DNA of 64,000 nt, taken from assembly GCA_045538195.1 (NCBI GenBank), contig JAZSRA010000055.1:6245-70244 (forward strand), given 5' to 3'. The notes below the pieces were generated by a model that saw only the letters and a list, made by a program, of their open reading frames with translations, did not search any database and had not been told where the DNA came from. Positions 7,485 through 16,234 of the stretch are shown here, piece after piece. Position 1 is the first letter of the stretch. Each line of letters begins with the position of its first letter. Made by a program: the position numbers and the translations under genes. Source of the DNA: SVTX01 sp045538195 (GTDB taxonomy: Bacteria > Bacillota > Clostridia > Oscillospirales > CAG-272).

Positions 7485-8660
7485 TCATGTATCGTGCGAC
7501 AGAGCCATCTGTATAAGGGTTTCTTTTTGGTTGAGTGAAGGATCATCTATTACCGAGAGCAGAAGCGAGGAGAGTATCCGTCCAAGCTGCTTTTTCTCGA
7601 TGCCTGCCGAGATCAGGTCGTTTCCGTCCACCGCAAGATCACGGATGGCGATAGGAGGAGATTTTGTCATTTCCTCGTCAATTTTTGCGGCAAGAGTGGA
7701 GTTCCCTCTCAAAAGAGCGGCGTCAGACGCGATAGAGCCGTATTTTGAAAGCATCAGACGGGCGGTTGCGTCGATATTTGAGAATTTTGAGAGAGTTTCG
7801 GAGTAAAGCGCGTCGTCAGAGAGCAGCTTTACCTGCTTTGTCACCTCGCCCGAAAGCTTCATGGGAGAGAGGTCGGGGACAGAGCGAAAGAGCGCGGCAA
7901 GTCGGGTGGAAAACTTTTCGGGGAGAGACGCGAGGGCAACCCTCGGTTTTCCGAAATCTCGATGGATATATTTTGCAAGATTCATTTCAAGAAGCAGGGA
8001 AATTCCTCTGTCGGCGTGGGGAGAGAGCAGCATTTTTTGAAGCTCAACGCTCTTTCTCTCGGCAGAAATGTCGGCAAGACGGTTACCAAGCCGCACTGCG
8101 GCTTGTTTCGTTTCATCATCTATGCAAAAATCAAGAACCGTGGCAAATCTGACCGCTCGCAAAATTCTCAAAGCGTCCTCGCAAAAACGCTTTTCGGGGT
8201 CGCCCACGGCTCGGATGATCCGATTTTTAATATCGTCCTTGCCGCCGAAAACGTCGACTATCTCACAGGTAGGGGAGAGAGGATCGCCCGCCATTGCGTT
8301 GACCGTAAAATCGCGGCGGCGCAGATCCTCGGAAAGCTCGTCGGTAAAGGTCACCTTGTCGGGGTGACGTGAATCTGTGTAGCTGCCGTCGATGCGGAAG
8401 GTGGTACATTCGTATATCTCGCCGTCAAGCAGAACCGACACGGTGCCGTGTTTAAGTCCCGTGGGTATAGTACGGACGCCTGCATTTTCAAATATTTCAA
8501 GCATTTTTTCGGGAGAGCAATCGGTAGTCATATCCCAGTCGTTGGGAACGCGACCCATAATAACGTCACGTATACAACCGCCAACGGCAAAAGCACGAAA
8601 CCCGTTATCAGACAGTATTTTTGCGATCGTCATAACGTCCGCAGGATATTTCTTTTGCAT
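7485..8660 (-). CDS. cca: CCA tRNA nucleotidyltransferase / poly(A) polymerase family
   Basis: Class II nucleotidyltransferase that adds or repairs the 3' CCA of tRNA; 391 residues is a usual length. The N-terminal catalytic core shows FAVGGCIRDVIMGR and the metal-binding DxD as NDWDMTTD, followed by EDLRRRDFTVNAMA and the RNA-binding helix DALRILRAVRFA. There is no HD phosphohydrolase motif in the C-terminal part. The closest tRNA gene here (tRNA-Trp) already encodes CCA, so the enzyme may act mainly in repair. It lies 42 nt after the preceding membrane protein gene in the same direction. Shine-Dalgarno AAAGGAG. Confidence 0.93.
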   Translation of the reverse strand: MQKKYPADVMTIAKILSDNGFRAFAVGGCIRDVIMGRVPNDWDMTTDCSPEKMLEIFENAGVRTIPTGLKHGTVSVLLDGEIYECTTFRIDGSYTDSRHPDKVTFTDELSEDLRRRDFTVNAMAGDPLSPTCEIVDVFGGKDDIKNRIIRAVGDPEKRFCEDALRILRAVRFATVLDFCIDDETKQAAVRLGNRLADISAERKSVELQKMLLSPHADRGISLLLEMNLAKYIHRDFGKPRVALASLPEKFSTRLAALFRSVPDLSPMKLSGEVTKQVKLLSDDALYSETLSKFSNIDATARLMLSKYGSIASDAALLRGNSTLAAKIDEEMTKSPPIAIRDLAVDGNDLISAGIEKKQLGRILSSLLLSVIDDPSLNQKETLIQMALSHDT

Positions 8661-8702
8661 ATCGGCGCTCTCCTTTCTTTGTTTATTTCTTTATAGTTTT
8701 AG

Positions 8703-9758
8703 TTAATCAAGCGCGTAGCTGTAAATGTGTATACCGTGGGTCAGGATGCCGAAAATGTACTTTTTGCAAGCCGATTCAAAGAGAACGTAAAGCTTTCCAT
8801 CTTTGACGAAGATCTCCTCGCTCATGGGAGCTGCCTGAACGTCCTTTGTCAGAGCGCCTGCGTCAAGGAAATAGACGGGAACGTCTTCTCCGTTTACCGA
8901 AAGAGCAGCGTCGGGAGTGTCCTTGGTAACGTCACTGTAAAAGCGCAGGTGAGAGGGCGAGACACCGTAGGAGCTGGAGAGAGCAAAGCCGTCGGGAGTT
9001 TTTGTAAAGCCCTGAACCTGATCGGTCACCGATAGACAAAGCTCGGGAGTGAACACGTCAGCCTCACTGATCTGCTGATAGGCAATTCCGTATTTCGAAG
9101 CGTCATCAAGCTTGTAGGCGCAGACAAGCGCGGAGTTTGTGCCGCCCGCAACCTCAAATTTGTGAGTGTCCTTGGTAGGGTATTTTTCGGCGTCGTGAAA
9201 TTCTCCAACCCAGAGATAATTTCCGTCGGCAAAGCAGAACGCCGAGCGGCTCTCGGGTTTGAAGCTCGTTTTAAGGGTTATCTTGCCGCCGTTTTTCGCG
9301 GAGAGCAGCTCTGAAAGAGACATTACCCAAACGCAGTTGTCGTCTCCGTCTCCGTCGTTGGCAAGCCAAACGAAGCCGAGTGCCGACGTTATACCGCCCG
9401 TGTGACCCGTGTAGGGCTTGCCGTCGGCGGTGTAAAGCTCGACGTAGAAGGTGTCGTCAACGTCCTCCGCATCGGTTACGTAGATGCGGCTTGCGGACTC
9501 GCCGTCAGCCATATATCCGCACTGGAGATAGAGCTTGTTTTCCTCCTCGTATGCGTAGCCTTGGGGGACAAGACCATCGTATATTCCGGGGGTCACGTAC
9601 TCGGCGTCGGCGTTGAAATAAAATCCGTTGAATACCACGGGGGTAAGGGCGTGAATAGCGATAAGGATCGCCAGAACCAGGGCGACTATCGCGCCAAGAG
9701 TTATTCCGAATATTATCAGAGCTTTTTTGAGTGGAGTCAGCTTTTTCGTGTTTTCCAT
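8703..9758 (-). CDS. Membrane-anchored extracellular protein of unknown function (beta-propeller-like)
   Basis: A 351-residue protein with a single N-terminal transmembrane helix (about 12-34) and an outside domain. Repeated strand-turn motifs around W, Y and G (for example LGFVWLANDGDGDDNCVW, FADGNYLWVGEFHD, KDGKLYVLFESACKKY) suggest a beta-propeller, but no family is recognised. The start ATG has AAAGG upstream. It is the first gene of an operon with cca and the two-helix membrane protein, driven by a promoter at 9849-9877. No enzyme motif is visible. Confidence 0.7.
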   Translation of the reverse strand: MENTKKLTPLKKALIIFGITLGAIVALVLAILIAIHALTPVVFNGFYFNADAEYVTPGIYDGLVPQGYAYEEENKLYLQCGYMADGESASRIYVTDAEDVDDTFYVELYTADGKPYTGHTGGITSALGFVWLANDGDGDDNCVWVMSLSELLSAKNGGKITLKTSFKPESRSAFCFADGNYLWVGEFHDAEKYPTKDTHKFEVAGGTNSALVCAYKLDDASKYGIAYQQISEADVFTPELCLSVTDQVQGFTKTPDGFALSSSYGVSPSHLRFYSDVTKDTPDAALSVNGEDVPVYFLDAGALTKDVQAAPMSEEIFVKDGKLYVLFESACKKYIFGILTHGIHIYSYALD

Positions 9759-9848
9759 AATTTTTCAACCTTTCTTTTTGCTTTATTACTTCTTTCAAAT
9801 GCCCGATTTTGCAGTTTCTGTCGGGTGTCAACCTAACATACTATTACA

Positions 9849-9877
9849 ATTATACAGTTTTTTTGCATATTTTTCAA
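9849..9877 (-). promoter_or_regulatory. Sigma-A promoter of the cca operon
   Basis: On the minus strand TTGAAA, 17 nt, TATAAT, about 85 nt upstream of the start codon at 9758. Confidence 0.75.
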
Positions 9878-9947
9878 TAGCATAATAAAATTTCGCGAAA
9901 ATCGGTTATCTGCACAAATATTAATCAGCTTTTTTGGATAAAAGGTC

Positions 9948-9976
9948 TTGATTTGAGAGGGAATAAGTGTTAAAAT
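9948..9976 (+). promoter_or_regulatory. Sigma-A promoter of the PHP-fumC-malic enzyme operon
   Basis: TTGATT, 17 nt, TAAAAT, about 44 nt upstream of the start codon at 10020. Divergent from the promoter at 9849-9877. Confidence 0.75.
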
Positions 9977-10019
9977 ATATAATAGGAATATGTTTTTTGC
10001 CACAGGAGGATAAATATAA

Positions 10020-10916
10020 ATGTACGTTGATATGCTTGGAAAAACCAGAGTAAAGCTTGGACTTCATGCCCACACTACACTCTCTGACGGTCACGCCACT
10101 CCCGAGGAGGCGGCGAGAATATACCGCGAGGCTGGATACGACGCTATCGCCATCACCGACCACTGGAAATACGGCGAGGAGAGGGAGATCGAAGGACTTA
10201 AAATACTGTCGGGATGCGAGTATGATATCGGCGGACATGACGGCGCCCACGTCGTGCATATCGTGGGTGTTGGTATGACCAGCGACCCCGAGATCCCCGT
10301 AGATTGGAAAAATATGCAAAAGACCGCCTTCACCAAGGCGGCAGAGGTGATAAAGAGAATAAAGCTCCATAACGGTCTTGCTATCGCGGCTCATCCCGCT
10401 TGGAGTCTCAATACCCCCGAGCAGCTTATGACGCTTGGCGATTTTGACGCATCAGAGATATACAACTCGATTTCTGAGTGCGGAATGAGTGACAGAGCCT
10501 ATTCCGACGTCATTCTCGATCAGCTTGCGACGGCGGGAAGGCTCACAAATCTCATCGCCGCCGACGATACCCATTATTATAAAGGCGACGAATGCCGCGG
10601 CTGGATAATGGTCGAGTCCACGGATATGGACACTCAAAGTCTTTTGCGCGCGATCAGAGCGGGCAGATTTTACGCAACCCAAGGCCCCGAGGTGCATATC
10701 GAGAAGATCGCGCCCGACAAGGTCAGAGTTGTTTGCTCTCCCGTTCAAAAGATCGCTTTTCAGGGCAATACAACCTGGGCGGCGGGTAGGATCGTCCGTG
10801 AGGACGGGCTTGTAAAAGCCGAATATACCAAGTCTCCCACAGACCGTTTCGTGAGAGCGGAGGTTACAGATGCAAACGGTCTTAAGGCATGGACAAATTA
10901 CATTATTTTTGATTAA
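10020..10916 (+). CDS. PHP-domain metal-dependent phosphoesterase
   Basis: The 298-residue product has an N-terminal PHP fold: LGLHAHTTLSDGHATPEEA (metal ligands HxH and D), AIAITDHWKYG, and later AAHPAW and AADDTHYY. These histidines and aspartates bind the two or three metals of the PHP superfamily, which includes RNase AM-type and histidinol-phosphatase enzymes. The substrate cannot be told. The C-terminal 80 residues form a beta-sandwich (IAFQGNTTWAAGRIV to TNYIIF) seen in secreted or stand-alone PHP hydrolases. No signal peptide is seen. AGGAGG lies ten nt before the ATG. First gene of a five-gene operon; fumC starts eight nt after it. Confidence 0.85.
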   Translation: MYVDMLGKTRVKLGLHAHTTLSDGHATPEEAARIYREAGYDAIAITDHWKYGEEREIEGLKILSGCEYDIGGHDGAHVVHIVGVGMTSDPEIPVDWKNMQKTAFTKAAEVIKRIKLHNGLAIAAHPAWSLNTPEQLMTLGDFDASEIYNSISECGMSDRAYSDVILDQLATAGRLTNLIAADDTHYYKGDECRGWIMVESTDMDTQSLLRAIRAGRFYATQGPEVHIEKIAPDKVRVVCSPVQKIAFQGNTTWAAGRIVREDGLVKAEYTKSPTDRFVRAEVTDANGLKAWTNYIIFD

Positions 10917-10924
10917 AGATCATT

Positions 10925-12298
10925 ATGGAAAAATTCAGAACAGAATACGATTCAATGGGTGAAGTTTTAGTCCCCGCGGACAAATATTGGGGAGCGCAGA
11001 CGCAAAGAAGTCTTGAAAACTTCAAGATCGGCGGCGAGGTGATGCCGCGCGAGATCACCCGCGCATTCGGAATACTTAAAAAGGCTGCGACGATGGCAAA
11101 CAGAGAGCTTTGTCCCGAAAAAATGACCGAGGACAAGCTTTCGGCAATAGAGCAGGTCTGCGATGAAATAATATCGGGAAGTCTTGACGACCACTTTCCT
11201 CTGGTCGTGTGGCAGACGGGAAGCGGAACGCAGTCCAATATGAACGCAAACGAGGTCATAGCTAACAGAGGAAACGAGCTTGCGGGCAAAAAGCTGCTTC
11301 ACCCCAATGACGACGTGAATATGTCTCAGTCCTCTAACGACACATTCCCAACAGCGATGCATATATCGGCGGTGTTGGAGATAAATAGAAGATTGTTGCC
11401 CGAAATCGACGAGCTTGCCGCAACTTTCGCACGCATTGAAGCCGAAAACAGCGACGTGATCAAGAGTGGAAGGACGCATCTTCAGGATGCCACGCCTATA
11501 AAATTCGCCCAAGAGGTCAGCGGATGGAGAGCGATGCTTGAATGTTCAAAGGAGCAGATAGAGCTGTCTCTGAAGCCGCTTTCGCGCCTTGCCCTCGGAG
11601 GCACGGCGGTTGGAACGGGTATTAATGCACCCCAAGGCTTTGGTGAGCTTTCGGCAAAATATATCAGTCAGCTTACGGGATATGAGTTTGTTACCGAGGA
11701 GAACAAATTCCACGCGTTGACAAGCAAGGACGCGCTTGTTTTCGCGCACGGAGCGCTGAAAGGTCTTGCGGCGAACCTTATGAAGATCGCCAACGATATT
11801 CGCTGGCTTGCGTCGGGTCCTCGGTGCGGTCTTGGCGAGATAATCATACCCGAAAATGAGCCTGGGTCGTCGATCATGCCCGGAAAGGTCAATCCGACGC
11901 AGTGCGAGGCTCTGACGATGGTGGCGGTGCAGGTAATTGCCAACGATACGGCGGTTGGTATGGCGGCGTCACAGGGGAACTTTGAGCTGAACGTCTTTAT
12001 GCCGGTGTTGATCTATAATTTTTTGCAGTCGGTCAGATTGCTTTCCGACGGCATCAGATCGTTCAACAAAAATTGCGCCGTCGGCATCAAGGTCAACGGT
12101 GAGAAGATGAAAGAGAATCTTGACCGCTCGCTGATGCTTGTTACGGCGCTTAATCCTTATATTGGATATGAGAACGCGGCGAAAGTGGCGAAGCTTGCGT
12201 ATGCCGAGGATATTACACTACGCGAGGCGTGTTTGAAATTAGGATTTTTGACACCTGAAAAATTCGATGAGGTTTTTAAGCCGGAGAATATGGTGTAA
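10925..12298 (+). CDS. fumC: Class II fumarate hydratase
   Basis: Fumarase C interconverts fumarate and L-malate as a homotetramer without an iron-sulfur cluster. The 457-residue length is normal. Visible motifs are SGTQSNMNANEV, SSNDTFPTAMH, GRTHLQDATP (catalytic His) and the superfamily signature GSSIMPGKVNPTQCE. The aspartase/fumarase split is decided by overall similarity to FumC (MEKFRTEYDSMGEVLVPADKYWGAQTQRS). Malic enzyme follows after 14 nt, so malate can be made or used by the same operon. The Shine-Dalgarno site is weak, and the gene starts eight nt after the PHP gene, so translational coupling is likely. Confidence 0.96.
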   Translation: MEKFRTEYDSMGEVLVPADKYWGAQTQRSLENFKIGGEVMPREITRAFGILKKAATMANRELCPEKMTEDKLSAIEQVCDEIISGSLDDHFPLVVWQTGSGTQSNMNANEVIANRGNELAGKKLLHPNDDVNMSQSSNDTFPTAMHISAVLEINRRLLPEIDELAATFARIEAENSDVIKSGRTHLQDATPIKFAQEVSGWRAMLECSKEQIELSLKPLSRLALGGTAVGTGINAPQGFGELSAKYISQLTGYEFVTEENKFHALTSKDALVFAHGALKGLAANLMKIANDIRWLASGPRCGLGEIIIPENEPGSSIMPGKVNPTQCEALTMVAVQVIANDTAVGMAASQGNFELNVFMPVLIYNFLQSVRLLSDGIRSFNKNCAVGIKVNGEKMKENLDRSLMLVTALNPYIGYENAAKVAKLAYAEDITLREACLKLGFLTPEKFDEVFKPENMV

Positions 12299-12312
12299 AG
12301 AGGGAAAATAAA

Positions 12313-13485
12313 ATGTCAATTTCAGAAGAATCGTTAAAAAAGCATTACGAATGGCAAGGCAAGATAGAAGTAGTGACACGATGCCCTATTGAAAACAGGG
12401 AGGATCTTTCGCTGGCGTACACTCCGGGAGTGGCACAGCCATGCCTTGAAATACAGAAGGATGTAAATAGATCCTACGAGCTGACGAGACGCTCGAATAT
12501 GGTTGCCGTAGTCACCGACGGAAGTGCGGTCTTGGGCCTTGGAGACATAGGACCCGAGGCAGGAATGCCGGTAATGGAGGGCAAATGCGCTCTTTTCAAG
12601 GCTTTTGCTGACGTAGACGCCTTTCCGCTTTGCATCAAGAGTAAGGACGTCGACGAGATAGTCAGAACGGTCTATCTGCTTTCGGGCAGCTTTGGCGGCA
12701 TCAATCTTGAGGATATAAGCGCGCCAAGATGCTTTGAGATCGAAAAAAGGCTCAAGGAGATCTGCGACATCCCCGTTTTCCACGATGATCAGCACGGCAC
12801 GGCGATAGTTGTGGGCGCGGCACTTATCAACGCTTTAAAGCTGGTTAAAAAGAATATTGCACAGGTCAAGGTGGTCATCAACGGAGCCGGCGCGGCGGGC
12901 ATTTCCATCGGCAGACACCTGATGAATTTGGGCGTTAAAAACCTCGTTATGGTCGACCGATATGGTGCTGTCTACGAGGGAAAAGCTGAAAACAACGAGG
13001 CACAGGAGGATATGGCGAGGATCACAAACCGTGGCGGCGAAAAGGGAAGTCTTGCCGACGTACTTAAAGGTGCGGACGTGTTCGTCGGCGTTTCCGCCCC
13101 CGGACTTGTGACTGCCGAAATGGTTAAGACAATGGCAAAGAACGCTATCGTTTTCCCTATGGCGAACCCCACCCCCGAGATCATGCCCGATCTTGCAAAG
13201 GCAGGCGGCGCGAGAGTGGTCGGCACTGGTCGCTCGGATTACCCAAATCAGATAAACAACGTGCTTGCCTTTCCGGGAATATTCAGAGGCGCTCTTGATT
13301 GCCGCGCCTCGTGCATCAACGAGGAGATGAAGATAGCAACGTCAAATGCTTTGGCAAGTCTCGTCTCCGATGATGAGCTTTCCGAGGACTACATAATTCC
13401 CGCGGCACTTGATAAAAGGGTCGCCTCGGTTGTCGCCGAAGCGGTCATTAAAGCCGCTCGTGAAACCGGAGTTGCGAGGATTTAA
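12313..13485 (+). CDS. NAD(P)-dependent malic enzyme (malate to pyruvate)
   Basis: Oxidatively decarboxylates malate to pyruvate, giving NADH or NADPH. The 390-residue protein is the short bacterial form without the phosphotransacetylase domain of MaeB. It shows the N-terminal malic domain (SLAYTPGVAQPCLEI), the catalytic stretch HDDQHGTAIVVGAAL and a Rossmann fold INGAGAAGISIG, then the C-terminal NPTPEI. With fumC this forms a fumarate-malate-pyruvate path feeding the PFOR at 16235. Shine-Dalgarno AGAGGG. Cofactor preference cannot be read safely. Confidence 0.94.
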   Translation: MSISEESLKKHYEWQGKIEVVTRCPIENREDLSLAYTPGVAQPCLEIQKDVNRSYELTRRSNMVAVVTDGSAVLGLGDIGPEAGMPVMEGKCALFKAFADVDAFPLCIKSKDVDEIVRTVYLLSGSFGGINLEDISAPRCFEIEKRLKEICDIPVFHDDQHGTAIVVGAALINALKLVKKNIAQVKVVINGAGAAGISIGRHLMNLGVKNLVMVDRYGAVYEGKAENNEAQEDMARITNRGGEKGSLADVLKGADVFVGVSAPGLVTAEMVKTMAKNAIVFPMANPTPEIMPDLAKAGGARVVGTGRSDYPNQINNVLAFPGIFRGALDCRASCINEEMKIATSNALASLVSDDELSEDYIIPAALDKRVASVVAEAVIKAARETGVARI

Positions 13486-13518
13486 ATGCAAAATTAAAAT
13501 AAAAGAAGGTAAAAAGAT

Positions 13519-14919
13519 TTGTCTGCGACTAAAAGTGAGTTACAATATAAAAAAATGACCGAAACGCCGGTCTGGTTATTGGTCATCTCTCTCGGCATAC
13601 CCACCACAATAAGTATGCTAATCACAAACATATACAATATGGCGGACACCTATTTCGTCAGCACGCTTGGCCCCGCGGAGGGCGGCGCGCCGGGAGTAGT
13701 GTTCAGCGTTATGGCGATACTGCAAGCCTTTGGATTTATGTTCGGTCACGGAGCGGGAAGTCACGTCAGCCGACTGCTTGGCGCAAAGGACGAAAAGAAA
13801 GCGGGATATTTCCTTACTACGAGCCTCTTGCTCTCAACCTCCTGCGGACTTCTGATAATGATATTCGGTCTTATATTCAACGAGCCGCTTATGGATTTTC
13901 TCGGAAGCACGAAAGATATATTGCCGCACGCGGTGGAATACGCGAGGTATATTTTTATAGCCGCGCCCGCAATGACGGCGTCCTGCGTCTTCAATAACGT
14001 CCTGCGTTACGAGGGCAAGGCGACCTTCGCGATGATAGGTCTCACGTCTGGCGGAGTTCTTAACATACTGCTTGACTACGTGTTCGTAATGCAACTTGGC
14101 AAAGGAACCGCGGGAGCGGGACTTGCTACGGCTATCTCGCAGTATATAGGCCTTGTGATCCTTGTGATACCGTTCTTGGCGGGAAAAACTCAGAGCAAGA
14201 TAAGATTTACGCGCGGATTTATCGGCTGGCGTATAATCTGGGATATCGTATCGACGGGATTCCCCAGCTTTATCCGTCAGGGACTTGGAAGCATATCCAC
14301 CGCAATGCTCAACACTCAGGCGAGAGCCATCGGGGATACGGCGGCGGTCACGGCGATGGGCTACGTTTCCAAAACGGTTCAGTTTATCTTCTGCGTAGGA
14401 CTTGGCATAGGTCAGGGCTTCCAGCCTCTCTCGGCATTTAATTACGGCGCTAAAAAGTATAGCCGTGTCAAAAAGGGTAGCTACGTTACCATGATCTTCG
14501 GTCTCGTGCTTATAGGCGTTCTTTCGGCGCTCTGTTTCATTTTTGCCCCCGCTATTATAGGACTTTTCAACTCCACCAAAGACCCCTTGATCACAGACAT
14601 CGGAGCTGTGGCTCTCCGCATAAATTGCTCGGTGCTTTGGGTACTGCCGTTTACGGTGGTCGGAAATATGATGTTCCAGAGCATCGGAAAAAGAGTGCCT
14701 GCGATCCTTCTGTCGGCACTTCAAAACGGAGTTGCGTTTATTCCCGCGATCTATATTCTGCCGTTCGTCTGCGAAAAGCTGTTTGAAAGCCCGCTTCTCG
14801 GACTTGAAATTGCTCAGCCCGTGGCATACGTTATCACTGCAGCGATAACCCTGCCCGTGACGCTGATATTCCTTCGCAAGCTGCCGCCCGACGGAACTGA
14901 AATAAAAAAGAAATTATAA
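13519..14919 (+). CDS. MATE family multidrug/metabolite exporter (1)
   Basis: A 466-residue protein with about 12 transmembrane segments and the MATE N-half pattern IPTTISMLITNIYNMADTYFVSTLGP and the internal repeat FPSFIRQGLGSISTAMLNTQARAIG. MATE proteins export organic cations or metabolites using Na+ or H+. The start is TTG at 13519 with AAGAAGG nine nt upstream; the next ATG (13555) has no Shine-Dalgarno site. It is 33 nt after malic enzyme in a metabolic operon, so its substrate might be an organic compound linked to that pathway, but this is only suggestive. Confidence 0.9.
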   Translation: MSATKSELQYKKMTETPVWLLVISLGIPTTISMLITNIYNMADTYFVSTLGPAEGGAPGVVFSVMAILQAFGFMFGHGAGSHVSRLLGAKDEKKAGYFLTTSLLLSTSCGLLIMIFGLIFNEPLMDFLGSTKDILPHAVEYARYIFIAAPAMTASCVFNNVLRYEGKATFAMIGLTSGGVLNILLDYVFVMQLGKGTAGAGLATAISQYIGLVILVIPFLAGKTQSKIRFTRGFIGWRIIWDIVSTGFPSFIRQGLGSISTAMLNTQARAIGDTAAVTAMGYVSKTVQFIFCVGLGIGQGFQPLSAFNYGAKKYSRVKKGSYVTMIFGLVLIGVLSALCFIFAPAIIGLFNSTKDPLITDIGAVALRINCSVLWVLPFTVVGNMMFQSIGKRVPAILLSALQNGVAFIPAIYILPFVCEKLFESPLLGLEIAQPVAYVITAAITLPVTLIFLRKLPPDGTEIKKKL

Positions 14920-14939
14920 AAGTAAAATCGAGGTATAAT

Positions 14940-15542
14940 ATGAAAACTTACGAAATAAAGAAAATGACCGCTCCTGCAGATTGGTCGGACAAGCCGATAA
15001 TAAATATTGATACTTCCTATCTTGACACTCCCGACACCGTGAAGGCTTGGGCGCAGATAGCTTACGACAACGAGGCGCTTCTGGTTCGTCTCTGGACCGA
15101 GGAATATCAGCACAGAGCGACCGAAACAGGCCCAGTTGGCGCGCCGTACGAGGACTGCTGTCTTGAATTTTTCTTCTGCCCTATGGAAGGAGACCCCAGA
15201 TATTTCAACTTTGAAAACAACGCTATCGGTTGTTGCTATCTCGGTTTTGGAAGCGGACTTTCAGATCTTGTGCGCCTTGTTCCCGATACCGACGAGGATA
15301 TTTTTGAGCGAAAGGTAACGAAATTTGACGGCGGCTGGCAGATCAGCTACAAGTTCCCCTATTCCTTTATAAAGAGATTTTTCCCCGATTTTATGGTCTA
15401 TGAGGGTAAAAAGATCCGCGCGAACTGCTTCAAGTGCGCCGATCTGACAGAGCCTCCCCACTACCTCTCATGGAGCGCAGTTCCCACAGAGAACTTTACC
15501 TTCCACCGCCCCGATTGCTTCGGAGAGATGGTGTTTAGATAA
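14940..15542 (+). CDS. CBM9-like / DOMON-like beta-sandwich protein
   Basis: A 200-residue cytoplasmic protein without signal peptide. Motifs such as VKAWAQIAYDNEALLVRLWTEE, a CCLEFFFCP strand, YFNFENNAIGCCY and the C-terminal FHRPDCFGEMVFR match the carbohydrate-binding family 9-like fold that is often found as a single-domain protein in Clostridia. Binding of a sugar is possible but not shown. RBS GAGGT. Last gene of the operon starting at 10020; the next 100 nt have no strong terminator before the RNA element. Confidence 0.8.
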   Translation: MKTYEIKKMTAPADWSDKPIINIDTSYLDTPDTVKAWAQIAYDNEALLVRLWTEEYQHRATETGPVGAPYEDCCLEFFFCPMEGDPRYFNFENNAIGCCYLGFGSGLSDLVRLVPDTDEDIFERKVTKFDGGWQISYKFPYSFIKRFFPDFMVYEGKKIRANCFKCADLTEPPHYLSWSAVPTENFTFHRPDCFGEMVFR

Positions 15543-15643
15543 TGGTGTTTAATATTTGAGTTGTATTGTTAAACAAAAAATGATAGCTTATAACTGCGTT
15601 CTTCGGAAGGTGTTTTTATTATATTATTTTTTCGCCAAAGAGC

Positions 15644-15672
15644 TTGATGTTTTGTAAATTTTGTGATATAAT
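15644..15672 (+). promoter_or_regulatory. Sigma-A promoter of RNA copy 3
   Basis: TTGATG, 17 nt, TATAAT. The predicted start (15679) precedes the outer stem by one base. Spacer and flanks (TTTTGTGATATAATA) closely match copy 1. Confidence 0.85.
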
Positions 15673-15678
15673 ATATAT

Positions 15679-15893
15679 GCTACACAAAACCGAATAACTT
15701 TGAGGGATGACGGTCTTTCTATAATATAGAGGGGATATTGTACCTTTTTTTGACATGCGACTTTTGAATTTGGTAAAAGCGCCAATTCCAACAGGTCGTA
15801 TGTCGGATACCATTATCCCGTTCATCTGGTTTTGTGTAGCAGCAATCGGAGTTGGCGTTTTTCGGTGCGTAGCTTCGGTTACGCACCTTTTTT
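15679..15893 (+). ncRNA. Structured RNA element, copy 3, ending in intrinsic terminator
   Basis: The outer stem is 15680-15691 with 15828-15839 (CUACACAAAACC, 12 bp perfect). The inner stem is 15752-15761 with 15795-15804 (GACAUGCGAC, 10 bp with one G-U). The apical hairpin is GAAUUUGG (15766-15773) with CCAAUUC (15782-15788). The segment 15775-15788 pairs instead with the linker 15849-15862 over 14 of 14 positions. The linker begins CAGCAAUCGG as in copy 1. The terminator hairpin is 15864-15887 (GGUGCGUA/UACGCACC) with six U. The 5' internal loop has GGGGAUAUUGUACC, matching copy 1. Because the apical 3' arm can pair locally or with the linker, a switch or a pseudoknot is possible. Confidence 0.85.
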
Positions 15894-15913
15894 ATGCTAA
15901 CGGGGGAATTTAT

Positions 15914-16099
15914 ATGAGCAAGAATATTCAAAAAAATATAATTGATATTACCGGTGTAGAACTTACGCCCGGAGATCCTGCCACTTGCCTTGGCAACGGA
16001 GAGAGGGGCTTTGAGTGTTGTTGCGATGAGTGCGACTACTTTTTGTCTTGTTTCCCCGAATTTGTTCCACAAGGTAAAGAAAAAAACATTAATAAATAG
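15914..16099 (+). CDS. Six-cysteine small protein downstream of structured RNA (copy 3)
   Basis: A 61-residue paralogue of the protein at 5997-6188. It shares the N terminus MSKNI, the run IDITGVELTPG, and all six cysteines in CLGNGERGFECCCDECDY and the following SCF. The ATG is 20 nt after the U-run of the RNA terminator. Its Shine-Dalgarno site (GGGGGAATT) is weaker than that of copy 1. Differences between the paralogues fall mainly outside the cysteine core, which suggests selection on that core. A terminator follows at 16110-16146. Function unknown. Confidence 0.8.
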   Translation: MSKNIQKNIIDITGVELTPGDPATCLGNGERGFECCCDECDYFLSCFPEFVPQGKEKNINK

Positions 16100-16109
16100 C
16101 TGCATTATA

Positions 16110-16146
16110 AAAAGTCCTTTCCGTAGAAGAAAGGACTTCATTTTTA
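16110..16146 (+). terminator. Terminator after six-cysteine peptide gene
   Basis: AAGTCCTTTC and GAAAGGACTT form a 10-bp stem with a seven-nt loop, followed by CATTTTT. Confidence 0.85.
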
Positions 16147-16160
16147 TACTAACTTATTTT

Positions 16161-16222
16161 TAAAAAGTTTTTGGAGAGGGGTTCGGGGAGAACCCTTTTT
16201 TTCAAAAAGGTTCTCCCCGAAG
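16161..16222. repeat. Dispersed palindromic repeat (member 1), likely nifJ terminator
   Basis: TTCGGGGAGAACC (16182-16194) is the inverse of GGTTCTCCCCGAA (16209-16221). On the left is the flank AGTTTTTGGAGAGGGG, which is shared with the copy at 42134. It lies 13 nt after the nifJ stop codon. Confidence 0.75.
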
Positions 16223-16234
16223 TTCTATCAAAAA

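Noticed and set aside
15755..15913. Longer N terminus for the second six-cysteine protein
   Set aside because: The added 53 residues would be translated from within the RNA stems and terminator; the paralogue starts at the matching MSKNI after a Shine-Dalgarno site.
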